DNA of 64,000 bases from Leptospira ognonensis (GTDB lineage Bacteria; Spirochaetota; Leptospiria; Leptospirales; Leptospiraceae): positions 62,001-126,000 of the forward strand of contig NZ_RQGD01000025.1 in assembly GCF_004770745.1 (NCBI RefSeq), written 5' to 3'. A program made the position numbers and the translations under genes. Below the pieces are notes generated by a model. That model was not told the origin of the DNA, searched no databases, and worked only from the letters and a program-made list of their open reading frames with translations. Shown one piece after another: positions 17,615 to 25,898 of this stretch. The first letter of the stretch is position 1. Each line of letters begins with the position of its first letter.

Positions 17615-18796
17615 TTACCTGATGACCGATTCTTTAACTAATTTTAAAAATTCATTTTTGTTGAATGCTTTTTCTCTATCATCACCATATCTAACGATGA
17701 TTATATCAAGACTTGGTATAACGAATAACATCTGTCCCCAATGTCCAGAGGCAGCAAATGTATCTTTGGGAGCATCGGGCCATGGCTCTGGAACTCCCCT
17801 TTCTGGAATACCTGTATTGGCATACCAATGAGAAGTATAATTATCTTCAGGCAATTCAATGGAATACGGAGTGGTTTTGTAACCTGGTGCGGGGGTCATC
17901 GTAAATGTCACCCATCCTTCAGGCAAAAGACGTTTATTTTCCCAAACTCCATCATTTAGGTAAAGGTAACCAATTTTGGCTAAATCACGTGCCGACAAAT
18001 AGAGATAAGACGATCCGACATAAGTTCCTGAGGCATCTTGTTCAAAGGTAGCATTTTTTATCCCTAATGGTTCAAACAAATGTTTAAAAGGGAGATCGTT
18101 ATATGCGTCCTTCCCATAAATATTTTTTAGAATCGCAGATAGAATATTTGTATCACAGCTAGAATAGTAGACCTGAGTACCTGGTTCAGAACGGATTGGA
18201 AGAGAACTACAAAAGGTAGCCATGTCTTTTCTACCTCGGGTATATAACATGGCAATGACCGAAGATTTTAAAGGACCACTTTCATAGCCTTCTTCTGCTT
18301 CTAAGCCAGATGACATATTTAACAAATGTCTGATCGTGATTTTTTTATGTGCCTCATCTTTTCCTAATGCTTCAAAATGATAATAGCCTGGATCATCCAA
18401 TTTTAATAGTTCGTTTTTGATGCTTATTCCATAAAGTGTTTGAATGATACTCTTTGATACAGACCATGTTAGGTGAAGTGATTCCTTTTTGAAATTACGA
18501 GCATACCTTTCTAAAATTATTTTGCCATTGCGTATGATGACAAGGGAATCCGTGCGTCTGCCCTTTCTATCTTTTTCATCACCTGTTCGTTCAAATGCAT
18601 AATCTTCTACTAATTTCAGTTTATCTCCAGAAATTCCAACAAACTCTGGTTTGGTTTCCTTCCAATCAACTGTCGGCCAATCTGGTTTGACCCTTATCGG
18701 TAAATTAGAGACTTCGGGAGCCCCGCCGTAAGGAGATAAATCCTTTCCGCAATTTAGGAGAACAAACATGAATAAGAGGAAAAATATTTTCTTCAT
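17615..18796 (-). CDS. Serine hydrolase lipoprotein (class C beta-lactamase fold)
   Basis: A 393-residue lipoprotein of the beta-lactamase/DD-peptidase superfamily. The N-terminal signal ends VLLNCGKD, a good leptospiral lipobox with Cys16. The catalytic SxxK is SVSK (in TWSVSKSII), the Tyr motif is YYSSCDTN, and the third motif is in GHWGQMLF. The family includes esterases, D-aminopeptidases and peptidoglycan-modifying enzymes; no feature singles out a true beta-lactamase. It is the first gene of a pair with the 103-residue membrane protein. Localisation is inferred to be the periplasmic face of a membrane. Confidence 0.88.
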   Translation of the reverse strand: MKKIFFLLFMFVLLNCGKDLSPYGGAPEVSNLPIRVKPDWPTVDWKETKPEFVGISGDKLKLVEDYAFERTGDEKDRKGRRTDSLVIIRNGKIILERYARNFKKESLHLTWSVSKSIIQTLYGISIKNELLKLDDPGYYHFEALGKDEAHKKITIRHLLNMSSGLEAEEGYESGPLKSSVIAMLYTRGRKDMATFCSSLPIRSEPGTQVYYSSCDTNILSAILKNIYGKDAYNDLPFKHLFEPLGIKNATFEQDASGTYVGSSYLYLSARDLAKIGYLYLNDGVWENKRLLPEGWVTFTMTPAPGYKTTPYSIELPEDNYTSHWYANTGIPERGVPEPWPDAPKDTFAASGHWGQMLFVIPSLDIIIVRYGDDREKAFNKNEFLKLVKESVIR

Positions 18797-18866
18797 TTAG
18801 AAACCCAAAGGAACAAGATTGATCGTTAGAGTTTTCGCGATTTGACCAAATTGGACAAATCAAAAA

Positions 18867-19289
18867 TTAAGTTTTGGAATTTTTTGCGTAACCTTGTAGT
18901 TGATTTACCATGGAAGAAAGACCGTTGCGTCTTGAGATGGAAAGGAATTTGGAAAGTCCAATTTCATCTATAAAACCTAAAGAAGCATTCGCAATTTCAC
19001 TAGCCGAATGGCCGGAAAACACACGGATCAAAATTGCTATGAGTCCTTTGGTTAAAGCCGTATCACTGTCCGCATAAAACGTCAGTGTCTCTCCTTTAAG
19101 TATAGGACAAACCCAAACTCGAGACTGGCAACCCGGAACAATGTAGGCGTCTGATCTTTTATCTTCTGGATACTCAGGAAGCTCCTCTCCTAACTCAATG
19201 AGATACTGAAACTTTTCTTCCCAATCAGTGAGTTCAGAAAATTCTGAGATGATTTGATTTTGGATTTCTTGAATGGATTTCATCGACAT
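18867..19289 (-). CDS. sufE: Cysteine desulfurase-activating protein SufE
   Basis: SufE takes persulfide sulfur from a cysteine desulfurase and passes it on for Fe-S cluster building. The 140-residue length is standard. The sulfur acceptor is Cys54 in VPGCQSRVWV, the family signature, followed by DSDTALTKGL and the typical GLSSMV near the C terminus. A CsdE-type protein would look similar. The sufBCD and sufS genes are not present in the window. It is seven bases downstream of a small lipoprotein gene, so it is probably the last gene of that operon. Confidence 0.93.
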   Translation of the reverse strand: MSMKSIQEIQNQIISEFSELTDWEEKFQYLIELGEELPEYPEDKRSDAYIVPGCQSRVWVCPILKGETLTFYADSDTALTKGLIAILIRVFSGHSASEIANASLGFIDEIGLSKFLSISRRNGLSSMVNQLQGYAKNSKT

Positions 19290-19295
19290 TGGATA

Positions 19296-19646
19296 CTATT
19301 TAGACTCAGGAAACTGGGAAAATTTTTCTTTCTTACGCATATAGAACTTATTCAATGCTTCCCCAGGAAATTTTAGATCGATTCTATTTTCTGTCGAAAC
19401 TAAAAGTTCTGCGATTTGATCCTTAAACTGGAATGTATATTCCGTACGTGTTCTCAGTGTTAGATCATACACGCCTTCGTTATAAAAAAGTTTACGTTTT
19501 TCAAAGTCGGCAAAGAGACAAGTCGGAGGTTTTGCGAGGACATAGCAGAATTCGCCTTTTTTTGGCAGACCTCTATGAAAGAGTCCACAATTAAAAATAC
19601 CGACCTCAGTAAGTAAGAAGAGAAATGAAAAAATGTAGGATTTCAT
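19296..19646 (-). CDS. Small putative lipoprotein
   Basis: A 116-residue protein without a recognised domain. The N terminus is a signal-like hydrophobic stretch (residues 4-18) ending GIFNCGLF, an acceptable relaxed lipobox with Cys20. Two further cysteines follow (FCYV, PTCLF), then a region likely to be beta strands. Its start overlaps the stop of the upstream TPR-like gene by four bases, and sufE follows seven bases later. Lipid attachment is an inference. Confidence 0.72.
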   Translation of the reverse strand: MKSYIFSFLFLLTEVGIFNCGLFHRGLPKKGEFCYVLAKPPTCLFADFEKRKLFYNEGVYDLTLRTRTEYTFQFKDQIAELLVSTENRIDLKFPGEALNKFYMRKKEKFSQFPESK

Positions 19647-20653
19647 TTCAACGGACCAATATCAAGCTTCGTTTTCGTACCGGGACGATCCTTGATCATT
19701 TGTCTTACAATATTTAATATTTCTGGATTTCTTTTTCCTGATTTTTCATAATAAACCTCTAGTAGATCTATTCCTTTTTGCGTCAGGTTTTGCATATGGA
19801 ATATCGTGGCTTCTGTTAAAATAGATGTTTCTGTGATTCGATCAGGGTTCTCCGTTTTGGTGCTGCGTAAGAGGGAAAGAGAGCCAACATAATCCTTTTT
19901 ATAATATTTGCCCATTCCTTTTAAAAAGTTTTCTTCTCTTGGTGAAAACTTGATTTCACCTTTGTAGGTGCCTTGTTTGGTGGTTTCGATTATTTTTTCA
20001 AGCCCATTCGCATCTCCAGCCTGCATCATATTAAATGTTAGTAACCAAATAAACATAGATTGAAATTCAGGAGACATTTTCTCTGTATCCAGGCTTCCGT
20101 ATTCTTTGGTTAGAACAAGAGGTAGTTTAACCTGTCTATGAGTTTCCACGAGAAAAAGTAAAACTCTGTTGTTCTCCCAATCAGAAAAGGGACTACTCGC
20201 AAGTGCTTCGGCCTGCCTTGCATTCCAAAAAATCCGATCGAGCGTCTCCTCGGCAAGCTGGGTACGGCCGATAAAATCTGAGAAATTTGAACCTAAATTT
20301 AAAATCAAACTAGAAGAGTCGAAGCTGATTCCTAATCGAATTAGATTCCAGTATAGACTACGTGAAATTAGGTGGAAAGCAACGGGATCAAGCGGATCCT
20401 TTTCTGAAAAAGTTTGAGCAATATTTTGAAAATCAATGATGTCCTGTTCTTTCAGATTGCCTGCTTTCCAAAGCTCAATCGCTTTTTCCTTTGCTTTTTC
20501 TGCCCGAACGCTTTGGTCCCTGGCAAAAAGGAAATAAATATCGCGACGATAAATATAGCCGAGGGAAACGATTCCAAGTAAAAAAAGCAAAAGAAACCAA
20601 TTTGATTTAGATTTCTTTTTGCGGTGCGGTTCGTATCTGGTATGGTTCATCAT
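19643..20653 (-). CDS. Membrane-anchored TPR-like protein of unknown function
   Basis: A 336-residue protein with a basic N terminus (RYEPHRKKKSK) and one membrane helix (WFLLLFLLGIVSLGYIY), giving a type II anchor. The large remaining part is all helix and reads like tetratricopeptide-type repeats (for example WKAGNLKEQDII and KKDYVGSLSLLR). The ATG at 20653 is chosen because a GGAG site lies seven bases before it. A longer open frame to 20773 would run through the divergent zinc-ribbon gene and is not credible. It is the first gene of an operon with a small lipoprotein and sufE. No enzymatic motif is seen. Confidence 0.8.
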   Translation of the reverse strand: MMNHTRYEPHRKKKSKSNWFLLLFLLGIVSLGYIYRRDIYFLFARDQSVRAEKAKEKAIELWKAGNLKEQDIIDFQNIAQTFSEKDPLDPVAFHLISRSLYWNLIRLGISFDSSSLILNLGSNFSDFIGRTQLAEETLDRIFWNARQAEALASSPFSDWENNRVLLFLVETHRQVKLPLVLTKEYGSLDTEKMSPEFQSMFIWLLTFNMMQAGDANGLEKIIETTKQGTYKGEIKFSPREENFLKGMGKYYKKDYVGSLSLLRSTKTENPDRITETSILTEATIFHMQNLTQKGIDLLEVYYEKSGKRNPEILNIVRQMIKDRPGTKTKLDIGPLK

Positions 20654-20723
20654 TTGTAGTCTCCATTTTTTTTTTACCTCCGCACTTGACACGGCTTTTT
20701 CTTTGTGATTTAGTAAGAAGGGT

Positions 20724-20903
20724 ATGGAAGAAGATATATTAGACGACGATGAATTTGATGTGGATAGCCTCAATGAGGATGGCGTTACCTATGCCTGTGA
20801 AGATTGTGATCATAGATGGGAGGCAGATACCGAAGACGAATTTCTCGAGTCCTGGGAATTGATCTGCCCGATGTGCGGCTCTGCCAATATTACAGAACTT
20901 TAG
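20724..20903 (+). CDS. Small zinc-ribbon protein (59 residues)
   Basis: The reading frame ATG 20724 to TAG 20903 encodes a 59-residue protein. It has a very acidic N-terminal half (EEDILDDDEFDVD) and two CxxC knuckles, Cys25/Cys28 in YACEDCDHRW and Cys48/Cys51 in LICPMCGS. The spacing fits one zinc ribbon, as in FmdB-like or rubredoxin-like proteins. An AGAAGGG site precedes the ATG. It stands divergent from the TPR-like gene, and the next gene starts one base after its stop. The four well-placed cysteines make a real gene likely; the function is unknown, perhaps nucleic-acid or protein binding. Confidence 0.82.
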   Translation: MEEDILDDDEFDVDSLNEDGVTYACEDCDHRWEADTEDEFLESWELICPMCGSANITEL

Positions 20904-20904
20904 T

Positions 20905-21450
20905 TTGTATTGGGTTTTGCTCAAATTCCTATTCTTTTTACTTTTCACGAATGCATTGGTGGCTGAGGATTTATCCTTTAAATACATTCATGAAGAATAC
21001 AAAAAAGGAAATTATGAGACGGTTGCAAGGCTCGCCGTTAAATCCCTAAAGTCCCAAGATCCTTCCAAAGATCCTAGAATTTTCTTTTTATACATTTCAA
21101 CCGAGAAAGATTGGAACCTGCTAAAAGCTACAGTTCAAAGCTATACCAACCCAACAGGAAAAGATAGTTCGTTTTATTGGAATGCCATTTATTTATTCAT
21201 GGAAAGAGCGCTTGTATTTGGTGAAAGCGATTTGGTCATAAGATACGGAAGGCAATTCCAAAAAGATGGCAAATCGAATGCTCGTTATCCTGACGCTTTA
21301 TTTATGTTATCGTATTCTCTTTCGGATTTGAAAAATGATTCTGAAGCCAGTAAAATTCTGGAAGAGCTTGAAAAGCAAAACTTGACGGTGAAATTACAAA
21401 GCCAAATTGCTGAATTTAAATCTGAGCTCAAACAGAGTGGAGCGCAATGA
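20905..21450 (+). CDS. Exported TPR-like protein
   Basis: A 181-residue protein with a signal peptide (hydrophobic residues 4-18, likely cleavage after ALVA) and a helical remainder resembling tetratricopeptide-type repeats (YKKGNYETVARLAVKSL, YPDALFMLSYSLSDL). No catalytic motif is present. It starts with TTG one base after the zinc-ribbon stop, and the end overlaps rsmD by four bases, so it is part of an operon with rsmD and pbpC. A periplasmic role beside the penicillin-binding protein is possible but unproven. Confidence 0.78.
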   Translation: MYWVLLKFLFFLLFTNALVAEDLSFKYIHEEYKKGNYETVARLAVKSLKSQDPSKDPRIFFLYISTEKDWNLLKATVQSYTNPTGKDSSFYWNAIYLFMERALVFGESDLVIRYGRQFQKDGKSNARYPDALFMLSYSLSDLKNDSEASKILEELEKQNLTVKLQSQIAEFKSELKQSGAQ

Positions 21451-22040
21451 AAAGCCTTCGAGTAGCGGCAGGCAAATGGAAAGGAAAAGAAATTCCAGCT
21501 CCCGAAGAGATATCAGGTCACTTAAACTTTACCAATAGCCTAATTAAAAAATCCATTTTTGATTTAATAGATTCAAAATTAGAAGGATGGGGGTTTAGTC
21601 CTGAAGAATCTTTGTTTTGTGATTTTTTTGCAGGAAGTGGGCAAATATCAGCGGAGGCTTATAGTCGAGATTATTTTCGAATTCTTGTTTACGAACTGGA
21701 TCAAAAACGATTCTCAAGCCTACTTAGTTTATTTAAAGGTTTAAAAAACATAACACTTTTCCGAAAAGACGCCACCAAACATTCGCTCAAGTGGGAGGTG
21801 GGAGAAGAAAAAGTCTGCATTTTTTATTTAGATCCTCCGTATACTTATTGGTCTGTGACACCCGATCGGATGAGACAGATGATAGACTCTCTTTTCAATC
21901 ATTGCAAAAGTCTAGGCAAGCCTTGTATCATTCTCTCCCAAATCCCAGAACAGCAAAAGACAGGTAAAATATGGGAAGGACTTCCTTTTCGAGAAAGACA
22001 ATATGGAAGTCACATCATAGTCGAACTAACCATCGAGTAA
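21447..22040 (+). CDS. rsmD: 16S rRNA guanine-N2 methyltransferase, RsmD type
   Basis: RsmD methylates G966 of 16S rRNA (E. coli numbering) with S-adenosylmethionine. The 197-residue protein opens with SLRVAAGKWKGKEI, the family N terminus. The SAM-binding loop is CDFFAGSGQISAEAYSR and the catalytic motif LDPPYTY corresponds to the (D/N)PPY signature of N-methyltransferases. Length is standard. It overlaps the upstream TPR-like gene by four bases, and pbpC begins 14 bases later. Identification as the RsmD family is solid; the exact target base is by analogy. Confidence 0.9.
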   Translation: MKSLRVAAGKWKGKEIPAPEEISGHLNFTNSLIKKSIFDLIDSKLEGWGFSPEESLFCDFFAGSGQISAEAYSRDYFRILVYELDQKRFSSLLSLFKGLKNITLFRKDATKHSLKWEVGEEKVCIFYLDPPYTYWSVTPDRMRQMIDSLFNHCKSLGKPCIILSQIPEQQKTGKIWEGLPFRERQYGSHIIVELTIE

Positions 22041-22054
22041 AACGGGTATCGTTG

Positions 22055-24160
22055 ATGAGATGCTCTCTGGTTTTTCTCTTATTGGTGTTTACACTTGGAC
22101 TACCTTGCCAATCTGCACTTCCGACATTTGCCTTTGTAAAAGATAATTTTGCGCCCTCGGATTTAAAGTATTACGATAGAGAAGGAAAAGTCCTACAAGC
22201 GAAACGTGTTCGTTACGATTACCGATCTCTTTCTTGGGTTTCCCTACAAGAGATATCTAGCGATTTTGTAAAAACGATTCTATTTTCTGAGGATAAAAAA
22301 TTCTTTCAACATTCAGGCGTTGATAGCTTGGCATTTGTCGGCTCCTTGTTCTCCAGCTTACGCGGTGAGCCACTTCGAGGAGGCTCCACAATTACTATGC
22401 AGTTAGTCGGCCTATTAGACCCTGAGCTACATATTAAAAATAATCGAAGGACTCTGACTCAGAAAATCAAACAAATACAGAGAGCGATCGAGCTCGAGGA
22501 GACTTGGACTAAGGAGGAAATCTTAACAGCGTATTTGAATCTTGTTTATTTTCGGAGCGAACTAAGGGGAATCGGAGCAGCTTCCATGGGACTCTTCAAT
22601 AAAGAGCCTTTTCTTCTTACGCCAAACGAATCTTATTTGCTCACCGTCTTGATACGATCGCCTCAGGCACCTATGAATCGTATTGTTCAAAGGGGATGTA
22701 GTCTGAAAAAACAGTTTGAAGAAGATCGTTTTCAATCCTGTCAAGAATTTGATCTCTTCGTTAAACAAACTTTATTTAGAACTCCAATTTTTATTTCCAA
22801 ACCAAGTTTTGCGCCACACTTGATCGACCTTCTGAGTAAAGACCAACCATATGAAACTCAGACAACCATATCTTTATCTTTACAAACAAAAATTCTCTCC
22901 TTAATGCAAGAAAATCTTAAACCATTAGAAAGTCAGAATGTAGATGATGGTGCAGTTTTGGTAATTCACAATCGAACAGGCTATGTGCTCGCTTATGTGG
23001 CCAATCAGGGAAAAAAAAGTAAGGTTCAATCAATGGATTTGATTCAGGCGAGAAGGCAGGCAGGGTCTACACTCAAACCATTTGTTTACGCGCAAGGATT
23101 TGAGGAGAAAAAACTTAATCCTTTATCCATGTTAAACGATGCACCGATAGATCTACCGGTATTTCGCGGAATTTACCGTCCACTCAACTACAGTAAAGGT
23201 TACCAAGGGAAAGTGACGGTGACACAAAGTTTAGGATCTTCTTTGAATATACCAGCTGTTAGAGCACTCTCCTATTTGGATATGGGAAAGTTTTTAAACA
23301 CACTTTCCAAATTGGGATTTAAGGAACTTGCATATCCAGAATTTTATGGCCCTTCTCTTGCGCTTGGGTCTGCTGATATTACTTTATGGGAGTTAACAAA
23401 TGCTTATAGAACTCTTGCGAATGGCGGTAAGTTTACGAAAGTAAATCTCCTCCCTTCCAACTCTTTGAATACCGAAATTGAGAGGCCAGAAGGTGAAATC
23501 CAAGTTTATCGAGAATCGGTAACATTCTTAATCCAAAAAATTCTTTCCGATAGGGAGGCACGAGCCTTAAGCTTTGGATGGGAAAGCAATCTATCCACTC
23601 CATTTTATACTGCAGTCAAAACAGGAACAAGCCAAGACATGCGCGATAACTGGTGCGTGGGTTTCTCTAGTGAATTTACTGTCGGAGTTTGGATTGGAAA
23701 CACAAAGGGAGAACCCATGCGAGATGTTACTGGCGTTTCAGGAGCAGGCCCTATTTGGCGAGAGGTGATGGAAGTTCTCCATCAAGATATTCCTTCGAAT
23801 CCTCCAACTATGCCCAGCGGTGTTATCTATGATTCCAACAAACAAGCATATTTTGAAATTGGAATGGAGGAGCTGGCAGATGAGAGAGGATCAAAACATA
23901 GGGAAAAAGTCCCTCCTAAAATTTTGGTTCCTGCGGATGAAACTATTTATGCGTTTGATCCCGACATACCTGTAAATCACCAGAAAATATATTTTAAGGC
24001 AAATGTGTATCATGCCAATTGGAATTGGGTTTTGAATCAAAAAGTCATTGGAGATGCATCAATCCCTTTTTTTTGGACAGTTGAGAAAGGTATTTTTATA
24101 TTAGAATTGCAAGATCAGACAGGAAAAGTTTTAGATAAAACTAATTTTGAAGTGAGATAA
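22055..24160 (+). CDS. pbpC: Penicillin-binding protein 1C
   Basis: A bifunctional peptidoglycan synthase of 701 residues. The N terminus carries a signal anchor whose end (GLPCQS) could serve as a lipobox. The glycosyltransferase domain has EDKKFFQHSGVD and GGSTITMQL. The transpeptidase domain has SxxK as STLK (RQAGSTLKPF), SLN in SSLNIPA, and KTGTSQDMRDNW. The C-terminal 80-90 residues form the extra domain found in PBP1C-type enzymes (PPKILVPADETIY onward), which distinguishes it from PBP1A/1B. An alpha-2-macroglobulin gene (yfhM), a common partner of pbpC, is not adjacent. ATG 22055 is preferred; the frame remains open upstream only inside rsmD. Confidence 0.92.
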   Translation: MRCSLVFLLLVFTLGLPCQSALPTFAFVKDNFAPSDLKYYDREGKVLQAKRVRYDYRSLSWVSLQEISSDFVKTILFSEDKKFFQHSGVDSLAFVGSLFSSLRGEPLRGGSTITMQLVGLLDPELHIKNNRRTLTQKIKQIQRAIELEETWTKEEILTAYLNLVYFRSELRGIGAASMGLFNKEPFLLTPNESYLLTVLIRSPQAPMNRIVQRGCSLKKQFEEDRFQSCQEFDLFVKQTLFRTPIFISKPSFAPHLIDLLSKDQPYETQTTISLSLQTKILSLMQENLKPLESQNVDDGAVLVIHNRTGYVLAYVANQGKKSKVQSMDLIQARRQAGSTLKPFVYAQGFEEKKLNPLSMLNDAPIDLPVFRGIYRPLNYSKGYQGKVTVTQSLGSSLNIPAVRALSYLDMGKFLNTLSKLGFKELAYPEFYGPSLALGSADITLWELTNAYRTLANGGKFTKVNLLPSNSLNTEIERPEGEIQVYRESVTFLIQKILSDREARALSFGWESNLSTPFYTAVKTGTSQDMRDNWCVGFSSEFTVGVWIGNTKGEPMRDVTGVSGAGPIWREVMEVLHQDIPSNPPTMPSGVIYDSNKQAYFEIGMEELADERGSKHREKVPPKILVPADETIYAFDPDIPVNHQKIYFKANVYHANWNWVLNQKVIGDASIPFFWTVEKGIFILELQDQTGKVLDKTNFEVR

Positions 24161-24165
24161 ATCGG

Positions 24166-24591
24166 ATGCCTAAACCAAATAAATACAAACATCGTTACAA
24201 ACAACAAGTGGCTTGGGGAGAAATGGATGCCTTCGGTCATGTTAATAATGTAACATACGTGAGGTATTTTGAATCAGCGAGGGCAGATTATTTTTCTGCA
24301 GAGACATTATGGGACTCTCCTCTAAAGCCTGTTAGATTTGGTCCTGTTCTTGTTCACCTTGATATGGATTATAGAAAACAAGTTGTGTTTCCTGCAACTT
24401 TGGAGATTACACTTGAGGTAGACTCGATTTCCTCACGAGGGTTTAGTGTGATCTGCTCTATGTGGAATGAGAAGGATGATTGTGTGGCTACGGCCACCGC
24501 TGGTCTCGTTTGGTTTGACTTTGAAATGGGCAAGCCAGCTCAAATTCCAGAAATATTCAAAACAAAATTTGGTAGCCAATATAATAAATAA
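24166..24591 (+). CDS. Acyl-CoA thioesterase, 4HBT hot-dog fold
   Basis: A 141-residue single hot-dog domain. The active-site loop WGEMDAFGHVNNVTYVRYFE is the hallmark of the 4-hydroxybenzoyl-CoA thioesterase/YbgC group, with the catalytic Asp in EMDAFGH. It would hydrolyse an acyl-CoA in the cytoplasm; the chain length is unknown. It follows pbpC by five bases and is probably cotranscribed, though the functional link is unclear. Family assignment is secure. Confidence 0.92.
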   Translation: MPKPNKYKHRYKQQVAWGEMDAFGHVNNVTYVRYFESARADYFSAETLWDSPLKPVRFGPVLVHLDMDYRKQVVFPATLEITLEVDSISSRGFSVICSMWNEKDDCVATATAGLVWFDFEMGKPAQIPEIFKTKFGSQYNK

Positions 24592-24608
24592 GTAATTTAT
24601 TATCATCA

Positions 24609-25898
24609 ATGGAGAACAAGCGAAGAAGGGTAGATGCGTTTGAATTGGATGAAGAAGTCCTTAAGATATCTAGAATTTGCCTCGCTGTATTTTTTACATT
24701 TATCTCTTTCGGGATTTTTGCACCAACAGAGGAACTCGGATTACATGATCCTAAGTGGATGCGGATCCTACACAGTTCTGTAACATTAATCATTTTCGCT
24801 TTGACATTCTTTTCATCGAAACTCAGAGAAAATATCCAATCAGTGATGCTCGTTTTGTTTTATTCAATGAGCGCGCATTCTCTTATACTCTTATATTGGA
24901 ATGATCTGTATATTGGATACCTGGTAGGTATGATTTTAGTCATCACCTGTATTGGTGTCAGTTTTGTGGACCGAAGATGGCTTGTTCACTATTTAGGCTT
25001 TGTTGTCACCGCGGGAATTCTCGTAGGTATATATACTGAAAAACCAGACGTAGACCTTTCACTATACTTATCAGCCATTCTGACACCGGCAATAGTCTCA
25101 TATCTAACCCTGAATATACGATTGAGTTCGGTCGAAAAACTGAGAGAGTCTCAACTTCAATTAAAATTGTTTCATGAGCGTATGAGCTATGATTTAGAGT
25201 TGGCTTCGGATACCCAAAACAATCTTGTAACAAGGGTTTGGCCAAAAACTAAGGGATACAAATGCAGTAGTTTTTTTAAAGCATTCGATGGCGTCGGAGG
25301 AGATGCCATCAGTTATGTCATAAGACCGGATGGAAGGATCGTATTTTTTTTTGCAGATGTTTCTGGACATGGAATTGCATCTGCCATGGTTTCAGCGATG
25401 GCAGTTTTATCTTTTAAGAATAACGCGTTAGATTACGAGGATCCTGCATCTTGCTTAAAAGCTATGCATAACGGTCTTAAAAATTTGGTTAGCACAAATC
25501 ATATCAGTGCATGCATCCTTTATTTTTCTCCAGAAGAGAAAAAAATAGATTATTCTTATGCGGGACATCCCCCCATGTTATTAATTAATTCTTCGGGTAA
25601 ACTAGAAGTACTTGAAGGCAAGGGTACATTGATTGTAACCGCTTTGGAGCCTAGGTTAAAGAATTTTAATCGAATTTTAGATTCTGGAGATAAGATACTT
25701 CTTTATTCGGATGGTGTAATCGAAATTTTTAGTGAAGAAGATCATATGTACGGAGAAGATTCGTTGATATCACTGCTGAAAAAAAATGCAGAGCTAGATG
25801 GTGAAAATTTGCTAGAATCAATTTATCAAAATATTTCGGATTTTTCTAATGGCGTTTCTACAGATGATATTAGTATGTTGCTATTGGAAATGGAATGA
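24609..25898 (+). CDS. Membrane-bound PP2C (SpoIIE/RsbU-type) serine phosphatase
   Basis: The N-terminal half contains about six membrane helices (residues 22-185), acting as an unrecognised sensor. A short coiled linker leads to a SpoIIE-type PP2C domain (about 205-429). Metal-binding aspartates are kept: GVGGDAIS, DVSGHG, YSDGVIE and STDDISMLL. The phosphatase should therefore be active and dephosphorylate a STAS-type antagonist in a partner-switching pathway, such as the one at 13.1 kb (inference). The stop overlaps the LptF/G-type gene by four bases. The input signal is unknown. Confidence 0.9.
   Translation: MENKRRRVDAFELDEEVLKISRICLAVFFTFISFGIFAPTEELGLHDPKWMRILHSSVTLIIFALTFFSSKLRENIQSVMLVLFYSMSAHSLILLYWNDLYIGYLVGMILVITCIGVSFVDRRWLVHYLGFVVTAGILVGIYTEKPDVDLSLYLSAILTPAIVSYLTLNIRLSSVEKLRESQLQLKLFHERMSYDLELASDTQNNLVTRVWPKTKGYKCSSFFKAFDGVGGDAISYVIRPDGRIVFFFADVSGHGIASAMVSAMAVLSFKNNALDYEDPASCLKAMHNGLKNLVSTNHISACILYFSPEEKKIDYSYAGHPPMLLINSSGKLEVLEGKGTLIVTALEPRLKNFNRILDSGDKILLYSDGVIEIFSEEDHMYGEDSLISLLKKNAELDGENLLESIYQNISDFSNGVSTDDISMLLLEME

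Noticed and set aside
20654..20773. N-terminal extension of the TPR-like membrane protein
   Set aside because: It is Ser-rich, overlaps the divergent zinc-ribbon gene, and a good ribosome-binding site supports the start at 20653.
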